64,000 bases of DNA from Ctena decussata (lineage: Eukaryota; Mollusca; Bivalvia; Lucinida; Lucinidae), in the NCBI GenBank assembly GCA_963989385.1, contig OZ022506.1, positions 10,125,841-10,189,840 of the forward strand, written 5' to 3'. Made by a program: the position numbers and the translations under genes. Below, in pieces: positions 56,501 to 64,000 of the stretch; positions within the stretch are counted from its first letter, which is position 1; each line of letters begins with the position of its first letter. A model generated the notes under the pieces. That model had not been told where the DNA came from. It searched no databases and saw nothing but the letters and a program-made list of their open reading frames with translations.

Positions 56501-59170
56501 GATAACTTAAAAAGCCTTTTGGTTATTTTTGCGAGCAAATCTTTCAGTTCGGATACTAACACAAAACTTGTAGAGCCGTTTATAAAGACAATGACAATAG
56601 ATAATTGGCCTGACCGTATTGAGTACTGTGTTGCGCACCTCACTACACATTTTGGCATATCAGATGAGTTTTCTAACGGGTTCATTGATTGTATAAATAA
56701 AAGAGATCCAACAAAACTTGCTATATGGCTCTCTGCAAAAATACAGATAAACGAACACATTTTGGTTGCAATTATGAATGGCATTATGAAAAACAAGGAT
56801 TCTATTAGTATAATGAGGGATTTGCTTAAAGCATTGGGAGTACCTGCACCAGCCGTGATAATTATAGAAGGAGTTATAAGGCAATATATGTCTACAAGTA
56901 ATGCAAAAAGTAATCATAAATCCGATATGGGCCGTCAGGTCAACAGAGATTTTTTTTCGACTGTCGGCGGAATTTTGAAATCACCCTTAATGACTGAAAA
57001 TCTTAAAGAATTATTTGGCACATTTCTAGACCAGTTCGATCTGCCGCCATATGCTAAGGATGCCTTAATGGAAATCTCAGCTGGCAACCCATCCGTAAGG
57101 ACTGCTGTTAAGCTTATTCTTTCTCAGTTTGTTAAAACGGATTTACAGTCAGACATGCTAAATGCCCTTGAGGCCCTAATCATAAATGGTGATTACACTC
57201 TCCTCGTGACTTGGGTTTGTAAATCTCTATGCGGCAATGAATGTCTAAAGAATTTAATTACAAATTTAGTAGAAGCTAGAGATACAAATAAAATATTAAT
57301 GGACACTGTCAGTTGTGCAGCAACTTATTTCGGTATTTCTGCTGAAAACATTTGTGCTATTGAGTGTTTGTTGAAAACGAAGGTCAAACTACTCAAATCA
57401 TTAGACGGATGTGAAGCAGTAAAGCTTATTGGAGATTTAATAGGAATTCCAAATGATGTATTTGAAATCATAATTATGTACTGTAAGCCTGCAGAATACG
57501 AGTTTAGTCATGTTGGATCGAAAATTATTCAGGTAATTAGTAATAAATTAGGAATACCTGAAACCTGGACGAAAATGAAAGAAGACATTGTAACACAATG
57601 TTTTGATGAGACAATTTTAAAGCAAAATCTTCATTTATCTGACCAGCAGATTTCTTTGTTACAAGATATCATGAAAGGACAGGGTAGTAAACAAAAGTTC
57701 CACAGTCTTATTGTTAGTGTCTTGTTGAGTGTTTTTGGCTCAAAAATCAACATTAACTTGGTCGAAACAATCATGAACATAATTACAGAAAGTAATTGGG
57801 ATAGGCGTGTTGAATACGTTTTCAAACTTTTCGGCAAGCATTTTAATGTTCCTGATGACTGTGTAAAGGGTTTACTTGACATTCTACAAAAACGAGATCC
57901 TACGATTCTTGCTACTTGGTTTGCTAAGCAAGTAGGAATCAAGAGCGAACTTGTAATTATTCTTGTGAAAGGTCTTATGAGTAACAAGGACATTGTGATG
58001 ATTCTGCATGATTTAATCAAAGAAATGGGACTTCCAGAACCGGCAGCAAAAATGCTTAAAGATATATTAAGGCAAACAGTGCCGAAAGCTCGACAGTTTT
58101 TGACAAAATTTGATATACCTATATACATGAAAACAACTTTTACAGATATTTCAAATAGAAATCTATCATTCAGCTCGTCTCTTTCAGCGCTTTTGACAAA
58201 ATTAGGTTCAGTTTGTCTTCCTGCGGATATAATGAATGTTCTTGAAGCCCTCGTGCTGAACGGTGATAGAAAGTTACTTATTTCGTGGGTGTGTAAATCA
58301 GTTAACGCAAATTCTCATCTTTTGTGTTCTTTAACCGATATTTTGTTAGAATCAAAAGGCTCAAAGGGAATACTTAAAAAATCGTTGCATTGCATAGCAC
58401 AGCATATAGGCATGTCTGATAAAGGATTACAGGCGATTGTGTACATTTTAGATCTAAAGGGAAATATACTTAAAACAAGTGATGGGTGTAAGGCATTACA
58501 GTTAATTGGAGAAGAAATAAAGGTTCCACGGATCATAATCGAAATGACGGTTGAATATGTCAAGTGCCCTAAGAAGGATGAAGTGGCACTAAAGATAATT
58601 CAAATAATAGGAAAGCATTTAGATATATCAGTGAAAGATGTGAACCAACTTAAAGAACAGGTATTGAAGCGATGTATAAATAGTAAGAAGCTTAAAGAAA
58701 AACTTCATTTGTCAGACAGCATGCTTCAAGCGTTGCAAGGTCTTATGAATAACATATGTGAGAAGGAAAAATTCTTTAAATTTGTTGTTGGTGTTGCGAC
58801 AGACATTTGTAGCTTAGTTATAAATAGAAAAGTGGTTCAATCATTTATTGAAATCATAACAGCAAAAGATATGTCTGAACGCGTGATATATATGGTAAAA
58901 ATCTTTGCATCGTACTTCGACTTACCCGATGTTTGTGTAACAGGATGTCATGACATATTACTCAAACGAGACCCAACAAAGCTTGCTACCTGGTTCGCTG
59001 GAGAAATAGGCATACAGAAAGATGTTATTGTTGCCCTTGCTAAAGGTCTTATAAATAACCAGGATCCGTTAGCAATTGTTTCTGAGATGGGTACAAAGCT
59101 GGGACTTCCTGAAAAAATGGTTAAGATATTTGAAGCAACTTTAAGGCAACAGTGTCGGAATAAAGACTGA
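50504..59170 (+). CDS. Giant exon, segment 3: FHA-like beta-helix plus helical solenoid
   Basis: This is a 2,888-codon frame without introns. Residues 1-690 and about 800-1790 are beta-helix repeats. About 690-800 is a helical break (IDRIMKEAMEIPQVICNL, KLKKRIKRIADAGKQKARQV). Residues about 1218-1550 resemble bacterial haemagglutinin repeats (AGKNLTIHASDIQSQGR, AGKDIDISAH, WRGSSVETPGNLVEKASKGQ, VGGNCVFRN). From about 1819 the protein changes to alpha-helical repeats of roughly 33 residues, arranged in three higher-order units starting at 1819, 2218 and 2577 (spacings 399 and 359). A KRDPT(K/I)LA marker lies near 2067, 2464 and 2822. The frame ends in TGA. No bacterial secretion signal or recognised toxin domain is seen. 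The function is unknown; transfer of the beta-helix region from bacteria, later joined to eukaryotic exons, is inferred. Confidence 0.88.
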   Translation: MKPMDSDICLSGQLHIEKQLHLFTAKSVYVDGAALTCSSFECCSPYENDMRSPTLTLYSGSLTVKGETKCHLNSFHIFDKGRFSMFSNATADNVSIVVLDKVSLSGTLKCYLKGRVFITAKYALTLDHLNAEIRATKCVLTSMNNITISSACCLKIDCPYFCFKNKEADNEDCVGQIKISGKILADASVSGTEKNDTQNKTGSNLIIKGYDIHFADININNVEEANIFAESFIQFDDNCSLQANKMVKLFAKTMVRSNNIVTSKLMVESNDAALCYVDSDILVINGRHMVEVTSVKVSDQANITAEYIELTGKSEIQGLLNVRANRQIRLFQNANIACKHLLSDPDTDEGLFGSQNVIIEDGCLNVTGTCHCIVETMLVTSDGVFSVVSENVDDYLLIASSKELVLSGKVEIAIKGRAQFESAKGLKLQKLSAGIRAESCSFTSGKAVSMDSETSLFIPKGTCFIGDTGNVNGENECDITIMGNIKGSTKRSCNDVSSQCLNIEGCTVFFKNANIEQFDGFELFGALSVTVDKDSHLHEGHDLKIETLTLDVQGEIFLYQTICIEASNVLVSGTIKRSAEIKLLTDFAAVNSGAISGKQTGIVAPIYLNCPVSVEDCSKRQVLPFLGDDDQNELIVEGLLCILTGSVLQSKKITIKAVLCFEFATQKSTIPTKDNLHNWKMLVDSPLQVLAKGSSGKEDIDRIMKEAMEIPQVICNLGTASAFCTDIVSISNKIQKGGLGEFYMDELIGCLNKAHTQYSKISPLKLDVKLKKRIKRIADAGKQKARQVLEKFFPGSFSSTLSFSNDDLEHGIEAETYLYEGKHTEAKTNGTFKALSTTVNGAKGIWKNEGHIEACGDILISAKHVQQKGKDKRLLIALQRCVTILGENVDVNGVKCANLVLNASNDAKLESADITGKGDIKAGKTAVVKSSRAEDLNIDAQVSASVQNTKTSRCTNLDGGKVDGTAITAGNLKISGSNDIYLKEIESLDNVEIAGQGKIAIDGLTSEQANVQCSKNVTMKHVTTSQQIDIKAQSATVKNTTTNNMNIETKGNLSIGKVNATELNAKSDAGNVTLDAKVKADTAIIETLNGNVSFIGQTGKASHEFNKLAIQLKHLEDIIPILNRSGAYEDFKIAEQMDLAVKDQDVILANMRKFEFDLSIKAETIDVVGDLETNKDIKLHSKSALTVRKDAKIRTAKNATLKAEKGLRIQTNASVFAGNDIHMQSNMDSILVQAASVKAQRSLTMEAKEDINIIADGTLNESAQKSSIEAGGENKGSSIEINAGKNLTIHASDIQSQGRNCFNAGKDIDISAHIHKTEKCTRESSWLGLVTKTRRETTTHVDGASIRGAQNDFKAGGNFTSKAASLVSESGQRIHAKNTVLLTDIKTTTVVDETTNILGGIIYHGNNQTNYESSQGTHLKDLSASANSYVVSDESDITWRGSSVETPGNLVEKASKGQIIHTRTILQNEEKNSDLGFSFAKDGLQYGYSKDSKSYQTTCNAFMKIGGNYSIEASEFHVLNSFDIDVDNNMQVDARKVSFKGAELQSSESHFAIDIGTNAKTLNVGLEYSQSKSVKQQNQSTRVGGNCVFRNVSDALFDNCEADLGSLKGEIEHMKVVSRPDTHTYLDVGLNVGLDIATKTPECDVKFGVGKSVKVGSTTKLQVRDKSEGLTVQTLNLTGAQVIFDGDVHNFAKNIVTNDVHELEAHLAVAVSASKKNMCPGKSTKQSLNIKGNLSKETLRSCISSNTGNIDASIRERVNTETEKCRKRDFAFSLNVNLHSMPKKAMTSIAAGVKTNVTFKTIFACALNKAGSIALPEEMLDALEDFFLRKNTASLIKYFCSVYFRSKNIATAIEGILMKSKTKEDMVNYAIDFLANWFSLPSDLVSDIKYIIQCKGAVLNSDRGRKSLKSVGKFVGIPHSVITVIFELFELCKPSNPNKVLTILLFAGKTVGLSDTELKIIEESVSKKEICSSYLKQKLGLSDSESSMVQTFIKNPCSKDNLKSLLVIFASKSFSSDTNTKLVEPFIKTMTIDNWPDRIEYCVAHLTTHFGISDEFSNGFIDCINKRDPTKLAIWLSAKIQINEHILVAIMNGIMKNKDSISIMRDLLKALGVPAPAVIIIEGVIRQYMSTSNAKSNHKSDMGRQVNRDFFSTVGGILKSPLMTENLKELFGTFLDQFDLPPYAKDALMEISAGNPSVRTAVKLILSQFVKTDLQSDMLNALEALIINGDYTLLVTWVCKSLCGNECLKNLITNLVEARDTNKILMDTVSCAATYFGISAENICAIECLLKTKVKLLKSLDGCEAVKLIGDLIGIPNDVFEIIIMYCKPAEYEFSHVGSKIIQVISNKLGIPETWTKMKEDIVTQCFDETILKQNLHLSDQQISLLQDIMKGQGSKQKFHSLIVSVLLSVFGSKININLVETIMNIITESNWDRRVEYVFKLFGKHFNVPDDCVKGLLDILQKRDPTILATWFAKQVGIKSELVIILVKGLMSNKDIVMILHDLIKEMGLPEPAAKMLKDILRQTVPKARQFLTKFDIPIYMKTTFTDISNRNLSFSSSLSALLTKLGSVCLPADIMNVLEALVLNGDRKLLISWVCKSVNANSHLLCSLTDILLESKGSKGILKKSLHCIAQHIGMSDKGLQAIVYILDLKGNILKTSDGCKALQLIGEEIKVPRIIIEMTVEYVKCPKKDEVALKIIQIIGKHLDISVKDVNQLKEQVLKRCINSKKLKEKLHLSDSMLQALQGLMNNICEKEKFFKFVVGVATDICSLVINRKVVQSFIEIITAKDMSERVIYMVKIFASYFDLPDVCVTGCHDILLKRDPTKLATWFAGEIGIQKDVIVALAKGLINNQDPLAIVSEMGTKLGLPEKMVKIFEATLRQQCRNKD

Positions 59171-60640
59171 TCTAATTCAGTTTCAGCCAGAATGCTGTAA
59201 ATCCAGTTGCTGTTTACAAAGAGTGAGAAAAGCTATACTCCTCGCCAAAAGTTTAGCATATTTTCAAAGTAGAAATACCAGGATTATTGGAAATCATAAT
59301 AACTTTAGTTTTAACCTTCAGTATGCAGAGGAATGCAGTCTCTCATCAACTCCTTACTTAAAGATTGTCTCCCTCGTTTATTTCATGTTTTCAGAGACAA
59401 ATATTTTAACAAATTTTCGTTATACAATATGAAAAAGTCTCATAATTAACCGTAAACGTTTTGAGAAAATGCATATCTTTTCAATACATTTGGAATGAAA
59501 AATAATATTCAAATTAAAATGCAAATTACCTATTTCCTCACGGCCTGTAAGAATATTGATTTTGACCACGTGTGTTATGTGATCATGTACAGGTATTTTT
59601 CTTATTCGTGCACGTGATTGTGACGTATGAATAAATTATGTTTGTCCAATAATGCGATTTCGAGCGCGGTCTGCAATCGTTTAAAATTTTATCTTAATTT
59701 TTGTTTAAAGTCACTTTTATCACAAATTAATATCTAAACTCTATTCCAAATGTATAGTTAGACCATGTCGGAGGTATTGCATGAAATATTTTATCAAATC
59801 ATTTTTTGTTATTATTATCAAGGGCGTAAATCTTTAAGCATTGTAAAAACACCAATTTGAATTGAACTGAGTAAGCACGGTACAAAGCGAGCCCAGAAAC
59901 AAAAGCCTAAAAAAATCACATTTTCGAATATAAAAACAGTAATTTCGTATTCGCCAAAAACATTGAGCATTACAAAACGTTAAATTGGTGTAAAAGAAAA
60001 GTCGCTTACAGCGCATCACAACGATATTATTTTTTTCTTTCAAAAATATGGTTTTTGACCTATACGTCTTTGCTCCTTTTGTGGAGTTGTTTCTCTAATT
60101 CAAATCGAAGTTGCTAGTTTTGCGATGATTAATCATTTGCATTCATAAAAGAATGCATCAACTTCCACAGAAAGTTGGAGTTCAATTGTTATTGGCTCCA
60201 ATAATCTTATTATATTTGTTTAACATTATGCTAAACTTTTGGCAAGGAGTATATAATCATTTAAGTATACTTTTGAAATATGAACTTGTTGAGGGTTAAC
60301 GCGGTTTGAATAAATGAACCGGATATATGTGCTTGGTAAAAGCTTTATTGAAATGCTATATAATTCCACACAGTAGATCCAAATGAAACTGATTTGCGGC
60401 ATATGAAAATAGACCTCACGTTATGTGCGTATTGTAAATATTCAAATTAATGTACAAATGTGCAAAGACTGATCAGAGTCTTCGCCGTCTACTTTTTAGA
60501 TTCTCTAGTACCTATAGTCTATAAATGCAAAAAAAAAAAATGTAACGCGGAGGCGCATGGGGTGATCTGACTGTTTTCACATGTCACACGAGACTTTTCA
60601 ACGCGACCCCAATCAAGTTTACTATTTTGTATTATTATAT
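59171..60640 (+). other. 3' flank of giant gene
   Basis: No further coding sequence is supported. The first good AATAAA after the TGA is at 59630-59635, and another AATAAA is near 60309. An A-rich run is at about 60530-60540. Short frames at 59223-59432 and 59834-60043 look like chance. Confidence 0.5.
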
Positions 60641-61800
60641 CCCGCCACACGTTAGAGGCGGGGTCTTATGTTTTCCCGCTGGCTCTCCGTGTGTCCGTTC
60701 CTTCGTCCATCGTATGTACGTCTGTCCGCCCGTCCTTCCGTAAGCACTTTGTTGCCGTTTAAAAACTTGAGTATTTATTAATTTATTTTCTTCAAACATT
60801 GGTGTAGGGAATATCTCGGGTGGGATTGTAAAATGGGCAAATTTTTATATCTTCAGATGGAGTTATTTCCCTTGTCAGCGTCTTAAAATAGTTTTCGGTC
60901 TGTAGTTCCTTTACAGTTTGAAATTTCTTGATGAAATTTCAGTTATGATAGAAGTGACATTACATTTTCTCTATAAAAAGTAGCACTTTGTCCGCCTGTG
61001 TTATCTACCCCCGCCCTTGCGCTATATACATGTAATGAATAACAAAAAAATACGTATAAAAGCAGAGTTGAAGGGGATTTTTCAGAAACTTATAACAAAT
61101 TATCATATTAGTGCCGTGAAAAATTTTTTCCCCTGGAGATTATCTGCCCCTGACACAAGTTCATACATGTATAAAATCATAAAAAAAAATAAATAAAATC
61201 AGACTTTTGGTATATCTTTATGAAATTTCACAGACTTGATTGAAATATATAAGCTTTCGTTTACATGCAGAATTTAGTCCACATAGATTAACTGCCCCTG
61301 TCCCAGGACTAAATACATGTAGAAAGTTATGAAGAAAAAAATGTTTAAAATCAAAGATGAACGTGATTTTCCTGACACTTGCAACACATAATCTAGGTAA
61401 CATGACCTTCATGTCATGATCAAGATTTAGTCCCCAGAGGTTTTCTGCCCCTGCCCAGGGGCTATATACATGTAAAAAGGATAATTAAAATTTATATAAT
61501 ATACCCGGTAAAAGGGATTTTTCTAAAACTCACAACAAATTATGAAGGTAAAATGAGATTCCTGCCAGGATCAAAATTTTGTCCCCTGGGGTTATCTGCC
61601 CATTCCGCGGGGCTATATACACAGGTATAGATTTATAATAAAATCTATATGAAATCAGGGTCGAAAGGGATTTTTCTGAAACTTACAACAAATGGTTAAA
61701 TCAATAAAAGATCCCGGCAGGGCTAGTTAAAATATATCTTCAGGAGGTTATCTGCCCCATGAAATTGTATATGCTAAAAGAAGCCGTACTGCTTTGCAGT
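60640..61800. repeat. Element with about 150-bp internal repeats
   Basis: The left edge has an inverted pair (CCCGCCACACG...GAGGCGGGG). Internally, CTGAAACTTACAACAAAT-like blocks recur near 61081, 61372, 61520 and 61674, and TCTGCCCCTG...GGGGCTATATACA blocks recur between them. It resembles in design the 36.84-37.92 kb element. Confidence 0.65.
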
Positions 61801-61924
61801 GGCGTGGTATTAACGATGTCGTTTGCGATGCTTTTATTTCGTATCATGCATTCTGATCAAGTCTTGCACTGTTTGCTATTAAGCCAATTGTGGCATAAAA
61901 ACATTAACGAATCCGATATGAATG

Positions 61925-62320
61925 TATATACCGTATGAATCGTAATAAACGCCCCGGAACTAATAAACGCCCCCTACCACTTTTTCGAAAATAATATTAT
62001 ATTAACTTGCATGAAATCTATCCTTCACTGGATGAGTTAGCTCTTTGAACTGGGCTAACATCTTAAAGGTAAGAGTTTGCTCCTAAAGGAGCAAATACTT
62101 ACCTTTAAGAGTTGACCATTACTGACAAGGAAAATAGGAAAAAAAAGTGGAATAGTGGAATTGTTTCCTCTGCAGGTACATGTATATCCATTCATCTCAA
62201 AACTGTTTATTAAATCTATTTGGTAATGGCTGGTTTGCTACTCTTAAGGCTCTAAATAACGTCCTCCTTCAAAAAAATACAATGCCCCCGGGGCGTTTAA
62301 TAGGAATAATATGATAGATA
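61925..62320. mobile_element. MITE-like element with GCCCCGG ends
   Basis: Left end TATGAATCGTAATAAACGCC faces right end GGGGCGTTTAATAGGAATAA in inverted orientation. The interior also has a small palindrome (TAAAGGTAAGAGTTTGCTCC / GGAGCAAATACTTACCTTTA) near 62067-62108. Not coding. Confidence 0.55.
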
Positions 62321-62459
62321 CAAAGACATAAATCCCTATACAGAGTTGTGATCAGGTGCTCGCGCGTATTTCTAACCTGCCTATTATAATACACCCGCCA
62401 TGTGTATGCATCTGGGGGACTATATGGTGAAAATGATAGTCTAGTAACGGAAAGCCTGA

Positions 62460-62720
62460 CTGTTTTTCAGCCATAGCTATCAACTCGAAAGTAAGTGAGC
62501 CATGACACGAGAAAACCAACAAAGTCCGCATGGTGGTAGCTTAGACCCTTAGCACTCAGCAAAGAGTCTGATCGGCCTAGACGGATGCCCAATCTGAGTA
62601 TGCACTGGATGCACAACCACTTTGTTGGTTTTCTCGTATCGCGGCTCAAGTTAAGTAATGGCCACATTGTTAGGCTCGACGACGCCATGATGTATCCAAC
62701 ACTCTCATTGGAAGGACAAA
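62460..62720. repeat. Older repeat interrupted by a MITE
   Basis: The outer sequence (GCCATAGCTATCAACTCGAA...ATGGCCACATTGTTAGG) matches the uninterrupted block at 46.97 kb. Inserted in it at about 62496-62650 is a MITE with about 30-bp inverted ends (CACGAGAAAACCAACAAAGT and ACTTTGTTGGTTTTCTCGTA). Confidence 0.7.
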
Positions 62721-62824
62721 TGAAGTCCTTGAAAACGACTTACAATATTGCTTTATGGGGTAACGCATTCGAATATTTAGTTTAAAAATGGTATGGAAAC
62801 GTACAATTGAATAGAGTTGGAATG

Positions 62825-63430
62825 TGGTTTAAGACATAGACAAGGTAAAAAGTATGCAAAGACCAGGAACTGAAACAATCAAAATCCAAATCCAGCCCTC
62901 AAACCATAGTTGGAAACAACTAAGTTTACAAATAATCAAGATACAGAGAACATATGGCCAACCGAGTGAGCAGCTTATTCCCAAAAGGTGGCCACTCAGC
63001 AACCCAAACCGAACCAAAAATAATAATAACATACATAAGGTAAAACATCACAGAAACTCTGACACCAAAAACAGGCAACAAAGAACCACAACAGAACTAC
63101 CGCCTTGGAACGGTCAGTAATGAATTACTGGGGGGCTTAAATCGATTTTACAGGCCCAACCTCACCCTCAGTTTCTGAAGTGGTACAAAACATTTAGTTG
63201 GTTGTTCGGTTCGCATGATAACCTTCTAACTCGTCAATGAATCATCACGGTAAACACATAAATCAAATTTCAACACCATGAAGAAGCAAAGACGAGGACT
63301 CAACAGATACAACGGGCCGTCTGACAGGTGGAGATCCCTGTCCTGCCAAACAACCCCACTGGAAATCTGAAGCAAAAGAAGGTCACCAGTTGAGCCCCGG
63401 TGGACCAAGCAACAGACAAAAAGGCTGCAT
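62825..63430 (-). mobile_element. Penelope-like element downstream region, inverted
   Basis: This is closely matched in reverse to 11.13-11.52 kb: AAAGACCAGGAACTGAAACA, GAGCAGCTTATTCCCAAAAG, ACTACCGCCTTGGAACGGTC, TGTAAAATCGATTT region, CAACCAACTAAATG-type ends. The match then continues to blocks corresponding to 9.62-9.75 kb (GAGGACTCAACAGATAC). Confidence 0.8.
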
Positions 63431-64000
63431 TGAGAGAATTAAATTCACTGTGGCGGGTGATGCTTACTACACGCGAGCACCTGATCACACCTCCATTTTG
63501 GGGTCAATGTCTGCATCTAAATTTATTGGATTCTTTTCAATGGTTCTTTGGTTTATGAGTTCAGACTTTTGGTACTTTGACCGCTTTGACCGTTTCGACT
63601 TAAAACACGGAATTAGATAACTTGAGAATGATAATTTGTTTGAGAAAATCTGAAGTTTCTGTTGTGAAAAATTGGCGGAGCATGGCATACATTGTTTGCC
63701 ATGCTCCGGAACCAATGATGTCATATATCTGTTATCAATTAACTAAGAGCTCATACTGATGCCAAAGTGACGTCATTGAGACGTCATTCTGTCAAGGTTT
63801 AAAGCACAACAGTTAGTAATTTCATAGTTGCTTTAGTAACAGATCAATGGCGTCCTCTTACTTTTAATTCGGGAGGAGCCCGGCATACATTATATGCCAT
63901 GCTTTTCTCTAGTTATAAGTGAGGTGCTTCCTCGAATTCATACAATGGAAAGGTGTTATTTTCTCAAATCTATAATTCATTCTCAAGTAATTCAAATCTC
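63431..64000. other. Non-coding, with small hairpins
   Basis: A hairpin GAGCATGGCA...TGCCATGCTC lies at 63678-63707, and a related, less perfect one (CCGGCATACATTATATGCCATG) at about 63880-63902. Otherwise no gene or known element is seen before the window ends. Confidence 0.45.

Noticed and set aside
47359..59170. Bacterial contamination as the source of the haemagglutinin-like sequence
   Set aside because: The sequence is AT-rich like its surroundings, is preceded by a splice acceptor in phase with upstream exons carrying a ubiquitin-like domain, and is flanked on both sides by mollusc-type repeats. There are no bacterial ribosome sites or operon neighbours.
50504..59170. Contact-dependent inhibition toxin (CdiA-like)
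   Set aside because: The beta-helix is similar in style, but no signal peptide, secretion domain, VENN-type motif or recognisable C-terminal toxin is seen. The C-terminus is a helical repeat solenoid and there is no immunity gene.

Overview
This window looks like nuclear DNA of a marine invertebrate, most likely a bivalve mollusc. The grounds are its AT-rich, repeat-dense make-up, its Penelope-like retroelements with hammerhead ribozymes, its Mag-type Ty3/gypsy and CR1/Jockey-type LINE copies, its tRNA-derived SINE, many foldback MITEs, and one intron-containing host gene. The species assignment is inference from repeat style; no sequence search was run.

Layout. 0-0.45 kb: end of a Penelope-like (PLE) terminal repeat. 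0.9-7.5 kb (minus): a near full-length LINE with a 2A-like motif, an endonuclease and an RT. Its RT is split by a 3.04-kb LTR retrotransposon at 2.06-5.10 kb that has identical 193-bp LTRs, a 5-bp target duplication and an internal inverted LTR fragment in place of protease-RT-RNase H. 8.0-8.9 kb: a degenerate direct repeat and a near-perfect 67-nt hairpin. 9.0-11.7 kb: a PLE with tandem 381-bp terminal repeats carrying two intact type I hammerhead ribozymes. 11.7-22.3 kb: non-coding sequence with MITEs, large inverted repeats and low-complexity tracts. 22.3-24.5 kb: about four tandem units of roughly 575 bp. 24.5-26.5 kb: more PLE terminal repeats and a foldback element.

27.85-59.17 kb (plus): the only convincing host gene. 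Four small exons, phase-compatible throughout and including a ubiquitin-like domain, lead after an 11-kb transposon-filled intron into one 11.8-kb exon. That exon encodes an ankyrin-like segment, more than 2,000 residues of beta-helix resembling bacterial filamentous haemagglutinins, and a C-terminal alpha-helical solenoid in three higher-order repeats. The exon is interrupted twice. At each point a stop is followed two bases later by an ATG in the -1 frame; one break is caused by an 8-bp tandem duplication. The introns hold PLE fragments, one of which carries a further intact ribozyme on the antisense strand, plus a SINE inside a palindromic MITE, a Penelope RT interrupted by a 160-bp minisatellite, an RTE-like LINE tail, and a 424-bp miniature LTR element (TRIM) whose LTRs contain a tRNA-like Pol III unit.

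59.2-64 kb: 3' flank, a 150-bp-period repeat, MITEs and an inverted PLE fragment. The retroelements show a clear order of events: LTR element into LINE, minisatellite into PLE RT, SINE into MITE, MITE into an older repeat. The host gene is unlike ordinary animal genes and is the strongest candidate for an undescribed system. The ribozyme pair (candidate retrozyme) and the tRNA-bearing TRIM are the next most notable items.
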